DNA of 64,000 nucleotides from Selaginella tamariscina. Its lineage: Eukaryota > Streptophyta > Lycopodiopsida > Selaginellales > Selaginellaceae. The notes beneath the pieces were generated by a model. The model had not been told where the DNA came from, did no database searches, and saw only the letters and a list, made by a program, of their open reading frames with translations. The translations under genes were made by a program, and so were the position numbers. Shown one piece after another: positions 24,663-39,540 of the stretch. Within the stretch, counting starts at the first letter, position 1. The number at the start of each line of letters is the position of its first letter. Location: contig PUQB01000005.1 in NCBI GenBank assembly GCA_003024785.1, positions 205,732 through 269,731 on the forward strand, given 5' to 3'.

Positions 24663-27060
24663 TTAGACATTCTTGCACAGCTTACAGAAAAATGGAGACC
24701 TCATATCTTCAGCAGTCCATTTCGCACACACCCGGTGGTACCGACTTTTGCATTCACCACAGACTATCCAGTCATCCCCTTCCCATAGGCCACACTCTTC
24801 ACACTCCTCATCTTCAACTTCGAATAGAGGCCCCTTCTCACGAGCAACACGCTCCATGTCTTCCATCACCTGCTGCAACTCCAGGCGATAATCAGGTACC
24901 AGCTCCGCTTTTTCCGGTCTGGGGAGAATCAACTGCTTTGCCTCTTTCAACTCCGTGATCGAATAACTGGACCGCTTTCTTTTTCGTTGACCGTCAGCAT
25001 CCGTTTCGGGTGTTTCGAGCTTGGTGTCAGCATCCGTTTTGGGTGTCTTGAGCTTGGTATACGGCAGCTCACATGACCCTCCGGAATGACTAGCACGAAG
25101 ATTGGTTTCTGCTGGCCAATTGATTCGCAAACTTTAACCAACTCTTAATCGGATTTCCACATGGGCCTTCGCTCCTTTGCTCGAGTGACTTGGAGGAGGT
25201 ACTGAAACCTCCCGGCAATCGAATCCACCAAGGGGAAGGTGCGACTCAGCAGAAGCACGTACTTGTCCCTGTCGGAATCGGTGAAGGTGAAATTGTTGCC
25301 GTAGTGACGCTTGATGTCCGCCGGTGGAAGAGTAATCCTCGAACCATCAGAAAGAGGAACTCGCCACCAGCACTTAACGTCTTGTGAGCGAAGTCCTCGA
25401 AAACACATCCCGCAGCAGCTGCGAACTTTGAGTAAGCTTTGGTCCTGTCTAGGAGATCCAGTCGTTTCTCCAGGTTAGCTCTGTAGAACTCCTGGCCAAA
25501 CCGCTTCTTGCACCAAGGGGACACAAACTTCACTTCACGTATGCTTTTCATGTTATGCTCGGGATCCTCCAGAAAGATTCTATGTGACACACCGGGGAAT
25601 TAACCGGCTCCTGCAACGTTCTCACGTAATACTCTACTGCCCCGCCGTTGTCTCCGCCACCCGTGAAAGTTCACGCCGAAGTGCCGAACAATACCCCCGC
25701 AGATACATAGCCGTGCCATGAAATTTGCAGCACTCGTATAACCTGGGGGATTAAAAAAGTCCCGCTCTTCTCCCGTCAAGGAGTACTCAGTCCTCTGCAA
25801 GTTGTCCTGCCACTTTCTGTTCCACAGAGCTAACAGTTCGGCAGGCTTCCACGCGCACATGTGGAGGATTGTGAAGTATCCCTCGTCCATAGTCTTCTCT
25901 GCTTCCACAGCACCGTTGCCAGGATTTGGACTGGCGAAAAGCACAGAGCGGCCAAATAAATTCTGTACGCCATTGAACCTCTGGTCGATCAGCAACCATG
26001 TTCCCGGTACGTCAAGGTACTTGTCTGCCACCTCCTTTGTTACCTGCTCACACTTTCCACCATGGAAGTAATAGAACTTTGAGAAAGTCGACAGCTGCAC
26101 TACAATCGAGCAGCCCAACTGGCGTAGCCGTGATACGAAGTACCACAAACAGCATGACTTGCCGATCCCTGGATTTCCAGAAATATGAGTGAACGTGTAA
26201 TTGTCGTTGAAAACCTTGTGGAAGGCCCTCTTATACGAGACGCGAACATAAACTCACCAGGTTCTCCAGCAATTCGGGGCAGCTTCATAAAGCCATCCTT
26301 GACAGTGAAGTCGTCGTCACGCAGGGGCACCTCAGAGATACTGGAAGTACAAGAAAACACAATAAATCCAAACAGATCCGACACCCAGAAGACCACAAGT
26401 AACGGACAAGGGACAATAGTAACACTTACCAGCATACCAGGAGCAAGGGCAGGGGCAGGAGCTGCAAAAACAAACACAGATTTGTCAGCGAGAGAAAGTC
26501 GAAATCAATAAACAGAACAACACCCACAAGATCTAAGACCAGCAATAACAGATCCAGAGCACACAACACCAGCTCTGAGATGGCTTTGAGAAAAAGAAAA
26601 GCTTTTGCAATTTGCTCAGAAGGGAAAACAAAGAGGAAACAAGCCCACGCCATGGCCACCGAAACAAACAGGAACAAACTCGCCCAAATCCAGGGTCATG
26701 AGAAGCTCAAGGCAAGACGAAACACATAGCCTTAAAGAACAATCAATCGCTGACCTACTAGAATCAAATCATCAACAGCAGAACCATACCTTTGGCAAGA
26801 GTCCGCTGTTTCTCCTTCTCTCGCAGCTGCATCTTCTCATCTCGCAGCTGCTTCTCTCATCTCGCAGCTGCTTCTCTCATCTCGCACCTGCTTCTCCTTC
26901 TCTCGCAGGTACTTTTTCTCTCGGGATCTTTCGCGATCGAAAGTTGAAACTCCACGTCATCGATTTTTCGTTGCACCCCATCGATTTCTCGTTGCACCCC
27001 ATCGATTTCTCGTTGCACATCCAGCATAGAGCGCAAGTCGACACCCATATCCTCCACCAT
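24663..27060 (-). pseudogene. Crinkler/RHS-type coiled-coil NTPase-nuclease-PHD protein gene, copy 2 (broken)
   Basis: Second copy of the gene at 4979-7385, with the same domain order: charged coiled coil starting at the ATG 27058-27060, Ala/Pro mini-exon (26430-26461), NTPase with GNPGIGKS (near 26180), YLLQVT region (about 25180-25240), linker and PHD finger. The PHD finger is clearest here: Cys-x2-Cys, Cys-x2-Cys, His-x2-Cys and Cys-x2-Cys are all present within the last about 50 residues. The reading frame is interrupted several times, not all at the same places as in copy 1. Same strand and about 600 bases upstream of the coiled-coil gene. Confidence 0.65.
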
Positions 27061-27132
27061 GCCTTGGAAACCCTAGGACTTCAGCTTTGACGGCCAAGTT
27101 TCAACGACGACGATTGATCCCAAACTTACAAA

Positions 27133-27183
27133 AGTCAAAGCCGGTCAATGGAATAAAATCAACGTCTTTCAACGGTAGTCAAA
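27133..27183 (-). promoter_or_regulatory. Cluster of three W-box-like sites, copy 2
   Basis: The same three TTGAC[CT] sites (27133-27138, 27143-27148, 27178-27183), with nearly the same spacing, ahead of the second gene copy. Confidence 0.4.
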
Positions 27184-27693
27184 CGAACGATGGTTAAGAA
27201 TATTCTATACCCACGTGTACGAGTATGAAGTACGGAGTATGTACAATAGTATGCCTAGAATATTCTGTAACCTTAAAAATAGAATATTCTAAAATATTCT
27301 GGTAAATTTGAGAGTAAAAATGTTTTATGCACAAGCCCCAATGTAAAATTGTAATTTAGTTAAACACCAATTGTATTTTCATCTTGTTCTTTGTTTCCCT
27401 AGGGATTAAATAAGTATATATAAAATTGCTTCCCTTAAACGATCCATTTGTGAAGTCTTTGGAACTTGACTGCCACATGGGTCATTAAGGTTATGACTGT
27501 CAGGACCATACAAGAAATACAAGTTTAACAGGTTCTTTTCTTATTTGCGGTACAGGTGGCTCTACCTGAGAATGATAGTGACCTTGCTTGATATATTCAA
27601 TATGTATGGTATATTCTGGTGATTAGATTTGGTTAAGGTTAAAACCCTTAACTCTAATCTCAACTCAAGTTAGGGCTCCAAAAAGAAACTTAC

Positions 27694-27726
27694 CAGCGTG
27701 ACCAGGAGCAAGGGCAGGGACAGGAG
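27694..27726 (-). other. Orphan Ala/Pro mini-exon, copy 2
   Basis: Second copy of the orphan mini-exon, with both splice signals kept; compare 26430-26461 within the gene. Confidence 0.45.
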
Positions 27727-27729
27727 CTG

Positions 27730-28907
27730 CAAAAACAAAATTTTCAATGCTTTTAGAAAAGAAATTTTCGGATTGCTTTTCTTCCACGCATTAGAAAAGA
27801 AATTTCAATAATTATCAAAGCAGAAATAAAAAAATAAGGAGGAAATGTGTTCAAAACTTAAATAATAAAAAACTTTTTTATTATAAAAGACTCCGTATAA
27901 ACAGAAATGCTGAATAATAAGGGTGTCCTATTATAAAATACTTTGGCCATCACAAAATAAGCAAGAGACTCACACTACTCAACATCTTTAACACATATCT
28001 GAACATTTGAGATGGGAAAATCAATAGGAAAAGTCCAAAGAAAATAAAAAAAATCCTTAACAATAACAGTAAGGCAAAAAACTCTCAATAACACCCATAA
28101 CCAAGGAAATACACTCAACCTAAAATTTTCAACCCTTGTAACATGGGATTTCTCAACATGAAAAATATTTAAAGATTATACAAACGAAACAAAAACAAGA
28201 TTCTCGACTACACATACATGTTTAATATTTAGATTAGTATAAGAAGGACATAAAACACTCAACTTAACACTTCATTAAAAAAGAGAATCATAAGAGTCAC
28301 AAACAATTAATGTGTTAGGAGAAGAAAATATTACAAATGAAAAATAAATAATGGCTTAGGCGAAAAAATATGAAAAGGTTGTGAAAGAGAAAAAAATAAA
28401 GAAAGAGAATCGAATAGTAGATTTATCAAATGACACTTACTCCGTGAGATCTTTAACTCATCCGCATTATATTTTCATCAGTCCTTAATGTAATTTAACT
28501 TAATTCTTATCAAATTTGAGGTTTTTAGGAGTCAAAATTGTGATTTAAGTTTAATAATGAGTCATTACTGGCTATAATATAAAGATTCTATTGGGTATGA
28601 GTTGATTTGGGCAGTGTGATTTAGTGGTGGCACACCACCCTGTTTGCCAAGCTATGAGTTATATGTTGTGTTGAAGGCATCAAGTTGTAGTGCCATTAAT
28701 TCTATCCACCTATTTGAGGGCCATTGGCATGGCTTATTTGAGCGCATTGAATCACATCTTCTTCTCACCATATTCTCCCTATAGCTTCCTTAAATTTGCA
28801 GTTTTACAAATTGGTGTTTAAAATTTAAAATCTACCACCTTATTTTTTATTTCACACATGGTGATATACTATTAAGTATAAATACTATCTCGGTACTTTA
28901 ATATTAT

Positions 28908-28949
<42 letters not shown>

Positions 28950-31900
28950 TGAAATAAATATGTTAATTGGACTTATTAGAATTTATAATTCATTTTCAAG
29001 TTTAACCATCTTATTCTTATTCCATGAAGCTGTACATGGGTAAAGTGGCAAAAATAAATTTGCCATTTATTTTTAAATGTAATATTATAAATAAATAATA
29101 TTAAAATGAATTAATTAATTATTGAAAAATCTAATGATATACATAGGTACAATATGTATATAAATTTGAGTTTATAAATTTGTAGAAGGTTTATGAAATT
29201 CCATAGACCTATGCAAACTTATAAATACAACTTTATAAGTGTGTGTATGCGCGGTAAAGCCTTCACAAATTCTTGTGCTTCCATAAGTAATTGTATTTCT
29301 GGGTGGTGAGTGGCTCCAGTTTGGGGACTCGCTAGTTAGGTCAAGCAAGGCAATGCTCCGATTTATGTGGCTACTATCGTGGGGCGTCCATAAGGGTTAA
29401 AAGTTCATTAATTAATAAATTATTATTAAATAATTAAACCCACTAATGATGACATGTGTACTAGTTAGAAAAGATAAATAATAAATTTAATGAACATTTA
29501 TGTTCGTTACTTGTTACATAGGTGATCTCACTTATTAGTTTGTTTCTTAATTTTTACTTAGGACCATAAGTTTTAGAATTTGTGTTTTCATTTAAGAATA
29601 TTAATGGTGATTATAATATGATTTGTAGTATTTGCTACAACTGTTACAGTTAAGGAATCTCATATATAGTTCATTGATGTAAAATATAAAAAATAATATA
29701 ATGACTTGAGAAATTTATTGATGTTAAATTAGTTATAATAAGAGTGACAGGGTATGTGGAGTTGCTTAATGGCATCAAAAATCACCATTAAATTTAATAC
29801 TTTTTCATTTAGTTTTTTATTTACTTGGGACTGCAAGTAGATTAACAAGAAATGTTTAATATATAAAAATGTATATATGATTTGTGGTTTTGCATTAGAC
29901 ATTAATATTGATTATAATAGGATTTTTATTACTTATTTCAACTCTCAAAAATAAAAAAATTTGTATATACTTCACTAATGTAAAATATAAGGAAATAACA
30001 AAGTGATATGAAGAACTTACCGATGTTAAAGTAATTAAAATGTAAGTACCTATACATTAATAATTATATAAATTTTGAGACGGCTTATGTATTAGCCTCA
30101 AATATAGATTCATATAATTGTTAGTGTATAAGTATAATAATTTATATTGTTTATGTATACTTTTTAATTTCAGAAATTAAATTTTATTTGAATTATGTTC
30201 ACAAAATAAACATATTAAAATGGGTCTATTATGGTTCATGTGGCCTCTTAATGAATCAAATATGTCACATGTAAGAAATAATACCAATATATTAATTTTG
30301 GTTATTTTTATATATGCAATTTCAAGCTATAATTAGAAAGAGAGAACATTGTTAATTTTAAAATTAAATTTATAATTATAATTATAAATATTTAATTTTA
30401 ATTTTCAAATCAAATATGAGATTTCTATACTACAATGCTAATTAAGTAATTAAAATTTAATAATATTAAAAGTTCGTAGTCCCTCCATATGCTCTAGATC
30501 TTTGTCTAGCTGCTTATCAACATCCTCCTTTTCCTCACACTAAAATTTATAATTTTACATTTTAAAATTTAATTAAAAATAATATTGTTCCTATCATAAT
30601 GAATTTATTAGTATTGTAATGTCGTAGTGACAATGCCATAAATAAAAGTCCAGATTCTTAAAATGCATGGAAGTGAGGAAATTGTCAATCTCCTTATATT
30701 AAGATTGTAAAAAGCTTTCTCCTTCCAAATGAACTTAGGTGATTGAGTGATGTAAACCTCTTTTTACAAGTCATTGTATATTGCCAAAATAAAAATTAGT
30801 TTGATCATTATAAACTTTATCTGTTGTACATCTTTAAGAAGTCCAATCCAACTATTTAAGAAAAACCTCATGTGACAAAGTGAGTGTTTTTTCTCAATGA
30901 ATTAATCAAGCTTAAATTTTTTCTTGAAGATAAATTTTGTATTAAACCTTATTTCTGAATGGATTAATCAAACCTAATAAACTTCCTTCATATAGGCAAA
31001 GGAATGAGTTCAAGTCTCATTTTTAATCAAGACAATATACTTGTCTTCCATGGTGAGCTAAAGTGTCTAGTGTTTTGAAAAAACACCACATGATAAAACG
31101 TTTTGTGCATTATATGAGTAACAACTAACTTGACCATTTCAATTAATATATTAATTTTTAAATAGCTTTCATAATGGTCTAGTTTATGGCTTTCTCAGTG
31201 TTCAAGAAATGTGGTTCGTCTTTAGCTTCACAAATGGTCACCTTAATAATTTTTGGCATGGTCCCGACATGTGGTGTATAAACCAATGGCATCCTATGAT
31301 CCGTTTCACAATGTGGTTTGTTATCTATGTATGTATGAGCCACGGCTTATGTGGTTTTTGTAATTAACGCTAAACAAGTAATCATAAGGAAAAACCAATT
31401 TAGTTATGAAAAGAGAAACCACTTGATGGACCATTTTTATTTATTGGTTATTGTTATGACTTTAGAGATGGCAAGCTTTTATGCCATAGCATACTTTTTA
31501 TATGACAATTTATGTAGTATATGTGCATATTTAAGTGTGTATGTGCACACATCTTTTGTTACAAAAATTACACCAGTAACGACATGTCTATTTTTTATGG
31601 CCTAAATTTGAACAACATATAATAATTTGTACATTCTCCTTACAAATGCAAGGTGAATCCCATGTATCTTTTTTTAATTTCATACCTTTTTAAATTGACC
31701 TTTTTACCATATAAGATAATGCAATTGCAAAATTTATGGTAAGCTTCAATTAGAAACTCTTCAGCTCCACCTTGTTAATGTTCGTGAAAAAGGATTTAAG
31801 AGCTTGCAATGTCACCTCCTCATGCTTAGTGATCGTACATGCGAACTTTATCATAACATGCACGCTAAAGACATGGAGATGAGCCTTCCAATTCTCTTGC

Positions 31901-33640
31901 AAATGTCACTTAAAAGTTAGGAACTTTAAAGTCATACAAATGCAAACCTCAAAGTCATCTTCTTCAAGTTCAACTTGCGATGACATGTACAAATATGGAG
32001 CTCCTTCAAACACATTTGAGTTGAAGTTTAAAGTCCTCAACAGAGTATTATTAATCACAAGGAGATGAAAGACACTTATGTGAAAGCACGCATGAGGAAC
32101 TGTGGTATTTATAACATGTATGTGTGTAGGTCTTACTTCACGTTGCTCCTTGAGACAATGTAGATTCAGATGGTTTATTGCCTTTAGAGCAAGTCAAGAA
32201 TATGTTGAATAAGCACTTCATGAAACTATCAAACTTCAACAATGAAAAAGTTCCTATCAACAACAACTTGGTGGTTGTTGGTTGAAGGAAACAATAAAAA
32301 AAAATATAAATGGGGCTTAAGACATGGATGGCAAGATTGAGGCATATTGGAATTCTTATTGGCACAATTGATCACAATATTTGAGATGTTTGTTGTAGGT
32401 GAGTTTATTCAAACAACATAGATATAAGAAGAAATGACATTGTATAGAGCTATATGTTTGCACTCGTACATATTCAAAGCTGGATCTACTGTTTTACTCA
32501 TAGTTGAATATGTGCACAATTGTCGTTGGCTTTAGGACTAGCTATATATTTTAAGTACGGGTGCAATAGCTTATATAGTTGTGACAAAATATTTTCGATG
32601 AACATAGAAGTTGCCTCCTTTTTCTTTTTGGCTAAGTATAAAAAATTGTGTGTTTATGTATGGTGAGTTGAGTGGCTAATGATGTCAATGTATATATGAA
32701 GTTCTGCAACAAACAAACTAGTCTTTGATTGATGAAGGCATTAACATGCATGTTTTATCACCTGATTACTCGTTCAATCACAAGAGTTTTTTACTAGTTG
32801 AGCACATTGTCATATAGGTGTCTCATTAAAAATGCTAAAAAGCAATGGAAGGATTAAAGGTTATATCAAACAAATTTCCAGACAATGCATGGTAGAGTAC
32901 CATTCTCATTAATTCATAAATGTGGTTTTCAACATAAAATGTTATTAAAGTGAAATATTGGAATAAAGTATCAACAAGAATAATAGTAATTTTACAAGAT
33001 AATAGATTGAACTAACAACTTCATGCTTAATGACTCAAAGAAAATCATAAGGGACAACTAAAAAAATTCAATGACATATAACATAATTGTAGTATTCTAT
33101 TAAAGATTAATTTGCTAACCTTCAAATGTTCTATAGTACAAAGAAGTTCAAGTATATAATGTTGTGCAACTGGTCATTATTGATCACAAATTCGGGGTCA
33201 TTTCATCCTTTAGTTATTAATAAAAGAACTTCATCAGTTCTTGGAGTTAAATGATAAATAATGCTTGTTGTCAATGGATCGAATACCCAACATTGTTGCT
33301 TGAAGCTTCTTCTTTAAAGTTGAACATTATAATTGTTTATGAAAAGTGAAGTATTTTGTCAATGAAAAGTATGTCAAAATATTCACATCTACTTAAATTC
33401 TTAAGCATGGAAGTGTAAAGTAAATACTCACTCTAGAGTTAGAGTTAGTAAAGATATTTATGGTGTGGTTAATTCTATAATTAAGACAACTTATATTTGA
33501 TTTATGTGAAAAATATACTTTTCAAATACAAAAGTTGTATGTATCACCTTACAATATTACAATATATATTTTATAAATTAAACATACTATGATTTTACTT
33601 TAAATTATTAAACATGTTGACAGCATAAACTCTAAGCTAA
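27730..33640. other. AT-rich spacer of unit copy 2, no gene recognised
   Basis: Equivalent of 8050-13940. CA/TA microsatellite at about 28910-28950, dispersed repeat at about 29037-29310. Sequence is very close to copy 1, differing by small indels. No gene seen. Confidence 0.6.
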
Positions 33641-33984
33641 AATGCATTGGACAAAATTATGCATTTTTCAAAGACACTCCTCTCTCAGTATACAACAGGA
33701 AAGGGAAACCCTCTTGAGTTTAAGGGACACCACCCTTAAAACTCAAATAATAATAAAAGAAAAAACCTACCCTTTTGAGTTTAAAATAAACCCAAATAAA
33801 AAATAAATCTAAAAATCTAAAGAAAAAAAATGCTGGCAGTGTTTAAAAACCAACACACGTTTGCATCCCACCTGTTATTTGACCCGATACACTTGACAAA
33901 ATATGTGAAACTCCAAGTTTCACATCCATGTAGAAAACCTTCAGCACTAGTTTCACACTAGTTTGACACCATATACAAAACCTT

Positions 33985-35128
33985 TCACACCAGGTAGCGT
34001 GTGATGGTAATCTGTGCCCACTCTGCTGTTTCCTTAAGCTGTGCATCATCTGTGGAGAGGCACTCATCTAAGAAATCCTTATAGAATGCAAAGTTTCTGA
34101 ATATCTGTGCACAGTTTGGCCCCATTGTGTCTGCCATATCCCCCATAACACCCACTGCAGCCTTGGTAACAACCTCATCTCTGCATATTTATCACTCAAT
34201 TAATTACCAACTAATACTCACTACTTAATATTACAACATACTTGAAACTTTGTTGTGTGTATATATATATAGAGAGAGAGAGAGAGAGACACACACACAC
34301 ACACACACACAACACAATACATAAGACACACGTATTAATGTACCTCTCTTTGTCTTGGTAAATAGTCTCAATAAACTGCATTGTATGGGCAGCATATGGA
34401 ACCATAATCTCTGGCTTCCTCGACTTAAATCCTTGGAATATTCCAGAGTAAGCCTCCAATATACCCGTTCTTAGCTGTAAAAATTAAATAACAAATTACT
34501 TAAAGCATTTAGACAGTTTATAACTAAATCTAACAAGTTTCACACCAATTTAGTTAGTATAATTATAGGAAGAAGTTCACACAAATTTAGCAATCTTACA
34601 TAAAACTTAATACTAGATAGTTTATTTATGTATTACTCACCTGATTATTATAATCAATCATTTCATCGTCCCGACCAGCTTGTAGTGCAGAGAGTTCTGC
34701 AGCACTTAGCAACATAGGCATTGCATAGCTCAAATACTTCTCGAAGTTTGCCCCAATAGCAAGTGCAATATCCCCGAAACATGAAAATATTGGGGTTTTA
34801 CTGACCTGTGTAATTGACTGCTTCCAAGATCCTACATAATAAAATAAAAATATGAGATATCATACTAAAAGAGTAACATCGTAATTAGTATAAACATATA
34901 AGGATATATAAAAATATAATAGTATCTTGATATATCTAATAACATCATACGTATTAATGTCGTTATTGTATCTCTGGATAATAGTTCGCTGATGTTCTGT
35001 TATAGTTAAATACTATTAACTTTGTATACTAAAATATCGTACTGTATACTAGAGTAACAGTGATAGTTTAGCATTAGTTAACTAACCTTTAGAAGATGTG
35101 TCATAATCCCATCGCAGAATGACAAAAC
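33985..35128 (-). pseudogene. Importin-beta C-terminal fragment, four exons (copy 2)
   Basis: Exons 35087-35128, 34641-34831, 34344-34474 and 33985-34180, same splice signals as copy 1. The second exon is 191 rather than 192 bases: a run of five C on the coding strand is four here, which shifts the frame at SVKPP. That single homopolymer change is either decay or a consensus error. Otherwise the encoded peptide is the same importin-beta C-terminus. Confidence 0.82.
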
Positions 35129-35486
35129 CTAAAGAGAAAAGGGAGAGATTAATAAAACACAATAGCATAAACATACAATTACATAACCACAATATCTTAC
35201 AAGATGACTAATAAAGTGGCAAAAATAAAGTTGCCATTTATTTTTAAATGTAATATTAAATAAATAATATTAAAATGAATTAATTAATTATTGAAAAATC
35301 TAATTAATATACGATATACATAGGTACAATATGTATATTAAATTTGAGTTTATAAATTTGTAGGATCTGCAAACTTATAAACACAACTTTATAAGTGTGT
35401 GTATGCACAAATTCTTGTGCTTTCATAAGTAATTGTATTTTTGGGTAGTGAATTAAACTATTTTAATCGAATTTATGCTCAATAGC

Positions 35487-37258
35487 TGTCATAGTTTTTA
35501 CTATGACTCGACCCTTTACTTTGGACGTTGACTGTTGTTACCTACTGTACTATGTTGATAAGCCCTAGGTGTAGAAGAAACAGGCCCGCTTAGTGCACTT
35601 GGATATCTAGTGATGGTCCGGCCGGGTGTCATTAGGTATTTGCAAGAAACTCTGGGCGAAGCTAGCACTTCCATCTAGAAAACTCTTACCTTGGTTTTCC
35701 GTGTCCCGGTTGGATTAATGGCTAGTTCCGGTGAGTTCGGCATGTCGGATATGCTTAGAAATACCCCCAGGTTTGATAGGTTAGGGTTTAGGGTCGATGG
35801 ATAACTCACCAAGTATGTTCCCTTTGGGAATGAGAATTCAGTGCTAGCCCACTTAAGTAAACAGGAAAACAGGGGGGGGCCTCTGTCACATAAATAAGGT
35901 AGTATATAGGAGTGAGGGTTCCTGGGTTCATGACTGAGCTCGTTACTCTTCTCCCGGTGCAAGCTCTAGCTTGTGTCGTTAAGGCACAACCCTCTGTTGT
36001 GCCGCCCTAACTTCCAGATGCCAGGGTACGTCCCACCTTCGGGGTAGCACGCCCTTAACGTTGGCAAATCCGTGCCTGGGAGGTCTTGTCGGAATGCACG
36101 TTCCAAGAGGCAGAGGTTGAGGCTTGTCTCCAGCCTCCTCCTCCACGTCAAGCTAGGTGTAGCACTCACGGTCAAGCAAGGCACATCCGTGTCCTTGTCC
36201 AACTGTGAGCGTGGGATCTTGTTTGACAGGTTCATGTTACTTGGTTCCTGAGGGTTCATTGAGGGGTTCTAGAGTCGGCATTTAGGAGCCACGTTTGTGG
36301 CACTTGGTGCAACTCTTGAATCTAAGGGCTATGGCATGATAGTCCACATTGGGAAGGCAGTGTCACATGGGGATGTGACACTGGGCTAAACGTCACATGG
36401 TACAACGCCCGAGACACGCCCTTTGGGGTTATGTCATGGGCTTGTCGTTAAGGGTTGGATACTCTAGCAAACAGGCATGCTTGTGCTTGCACTAGGGTGT
36501 TAAGCCTTGGGCATCCGCTCAAGGGAGGTTAGGTCTCGTAACTAGGTGTGCTTTGACACACTTGGCTGGAGTGTTCTCCTTGAAATTCAAGGGTTGAACA
36601 ACCTAAGCGTGTTAGCATGAGCCCTTTCGTGAGGCACTCGCAAGGTCATGTGCTTAGGGTTATTCCAAACCTAGCCTTAGGGAGTTTGCTTAGCAGAACA
36701 CTCGTGTCCGCCTACGGCGCACACTCGTGTCCTCACTAAGTACTAGCCCTAGGTCTAGGGTATGACTTGGCCACTCGAACCCTTAGGGGTTAGTCGTGGT
36801 TCAGGGTACCCCTTGTTGCCCTAAAGGGGTTGTACTCCCGGATGAGGGTGATTCCTCAAGGGGTAAGTGATGATGCCTTAGCTCTGTTCAGGGGTATGTG
36901 TGGAACACACGTCTCCATGATGGGGGTTAGGGCATGAGCCTGTCTAGGTCTTCTAGGGCAAGACCCTAAGTCAACTAGGGTTATCCCTCAAGGGTTTTTG
37001 GGGTAGACACTCTAGGGAGACTTAGGCTAAACCCTAAGTCAACTAGGGTTATCCCTCAAGGGTTCTGGGGGCAGACATTCTAGGGAGACTTAGGCTAAAC
37101 CCTAAGTCTCTTGTCCACTTGGGCATTAGAGTCTAACCCTAGGGTCGTTGGGGTTGTTCTGGGAAACTTAGCGTTGCTCACACAGGGTGATGACGCCAAA
37201 TGGCCACATGGCAGCCACGTGTTGCCACGTGTTGGCCCTTTGGGTTAAAACTCTGACA
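35487..37258. mobile_element. Solo LTR with target duplication (copy 2)
   Basis: Same insertion as 15799-17578, flanked by the same ATAGC on both sides. It predates the segmental duplication. Differs from copy 1 by a few small indels. Confidence 0.8.
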
Positions 37259-37995
37259 ATAGCTATTTAATCAAGTAAAATTGGCTACCATCGGAAAAGT
37301 CACATAGGTGCCATGTAAGTGTACATAGATTATAAATTTTAAATAACTTGTAACAAGTGAAAAACAAATCAGTGATAAAATAAAATAACTTTTAATTTAA
37401 CAAATGTTGAAATTGTATTTATGAAAGAATTTAAAACTGTGTAGGGAATGTAAATTGACAAGAAAGAAATTTTATAACAATTTGAACTCAAATTAGTTAC
37501 ACTCAAACTTCACAATCCTTAGGATGATCACAATTAAACATTAATCTTTATATGAACGACATTTAATACTTAATTAGAAACATATTTATTTATATTGGAA
37601 TTGTAAAGTTTAATTCCATATTATTATTAACCTTTGTATTTACTATAGTAAATACAAACCATTAGGGTGAGAAACATGGTTAAAAACTATATTCAACATG
37701 AAATAAAATTATTATAACATGCTGTAAGTTAACATTTAATTGTTAAAGTATAAGAACGAGATGCATCTTGTTATTATTTTCACAACAACCCGAATAGGTT
37801 AGTTTTTGAAATTTATATTTTATTTTTATACATATTATTTCATATGGACTTTTACAAAGTGCATTATCGTGCGTGCGTGCGTGTGTATGTTCATTATAAT
37901 TATTTAGCATATGGAATATGATATACCTTGTGTATATATGTGTGTACTTATATATTAGTGTGTGTAGTTATATATTTATGTGTAAAATATAACAG

Positions 37996-38137
37996 GTTGA
38001 AGAGGAGCGTGAAGAACTTGTAATGGCTGTCCGGAGTTTGAGGAATGGTAGAAAGGCATCTTTCTAGATTCCATAAAAGAAATTTTTATATAAAAACAAA
38101 AATTTATACATTTTGAATGGCTTAAAACTTAGAAACA

Positions 38138-38175
<38 letters not shown>

Positions 38176-39540
38176 AGGTAGCTACTGTTGATATTTCTTT
38201 TATACTAGGGTGTCAAATGAAAAATGTACGAGAGAGAGTACCTATGTGTGTACGTACAAGAGGTATGTCATTTTGACTTTTCAAACGTACAAAGCCTTTG
38301 GGAAAATCTTATAAGACACAAGATCAAAGCCCATCAGGGTGATGAAGCTGTCATTAAATAGACTATTGTAAGGAAAGTCTTTGGTCATGATGTTGTGTAA
38401 GAACATAATTGTCATTTTCATTATACAAGGAGTAGTTGTCAACACACATATTTTGCACCAAAAGCTCAGAGGAACAACATAAACTGAGTGAGGAACTTAT
38501 AAGATTTTGATCAATAGATAATGCAGCAGAGAAACACACACGTAAACTCCACACATGGCTTGCATGATGGATGGTGAGAAAACATCATTAAAGCCGGCAT
38601 AGTTTGTAGGTAAATATATGATTATATATTTTTTTAAACAATGTATAACTTTATCCATTATAGAGAACTCTAAAGCAACAATCTTTTGTGCCCAATGTTA
38701 ACCTTGCCAGATCCAGACACTTCAAATGGAAGCGATATTTAGGTGTAAAAGAGAAGAAACTTGACATTGTAGAAGCTAGCAAGTTTGATCTCATTAACGT
38801 GTTCATGCAATGTGCATATGCATATGTTGCCTCTTTGGGTCGGCATTTGGGTAGCGATCCTTTGTCAATTGACTTCTTTGCTAAACATGTCACCAAGACC
38901 CTTATATTTATAAAGGATGTTGTAATGCTAGTGGAGAAGACTTTCGAAAAGTTAATATTGAACTCAAAGAATAAGTAATTGGCAAATATATAAAGCAAAT
39001 TAAAGAAGACATTGGTGACACCAATTTTGAAAAGTGATTTGCATAGACCAGACTACATATATTATATAGTGTTTAGGACCAACCAAAAAACTAAAACATC
39101 TTCAAAATTGAATTTTAACAATGTTGACATGGTACAATTATTAAATTACCTTTTACAAGAAACATTTTGCATTTTTGTATTTTTGAAAAGTGTTCCTCAT
39201 CCCTTTTCGGTTGTTGTCGGAATAAATTTAACACACGAGGAAATTAAGGCCTTCATAAAACAAGATCTTTTTTGAAGTTAATTTAGAACACATGCACTTG
39301 TGTTTGAATCTAGATGTTAAATTATACGACCCATCCCTACGTTCCCTTTATTCCGGAATGTCCTTACAAACATGAAAGGGCGTCGTGTCTGAATGCCAAG
39401 GAAGCCATCGAAAAAAGCATAATAAGTCGTAATGCATGGCGTTTCTCTTAGGGCAGCTCTTAATGAACATGTTATTGTTTCACCAGTAATAAAGGAGGAT
39501 GATTTGAACAAAAGATGCACAATCACCATATCATAATATT
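37996..39540 (+). pseudogene. Unrecognised degenerate coding region (copy 2)
   Basis: Equivalent of 18317-19850. The 96-codon frame (38688-38978) is unchanged. A second frame at 39012-39275 (including SDLHRPDYIYYIVFRTNQ) is open here but interrupted in copy 1. Function unknown. Confidence 0.3.
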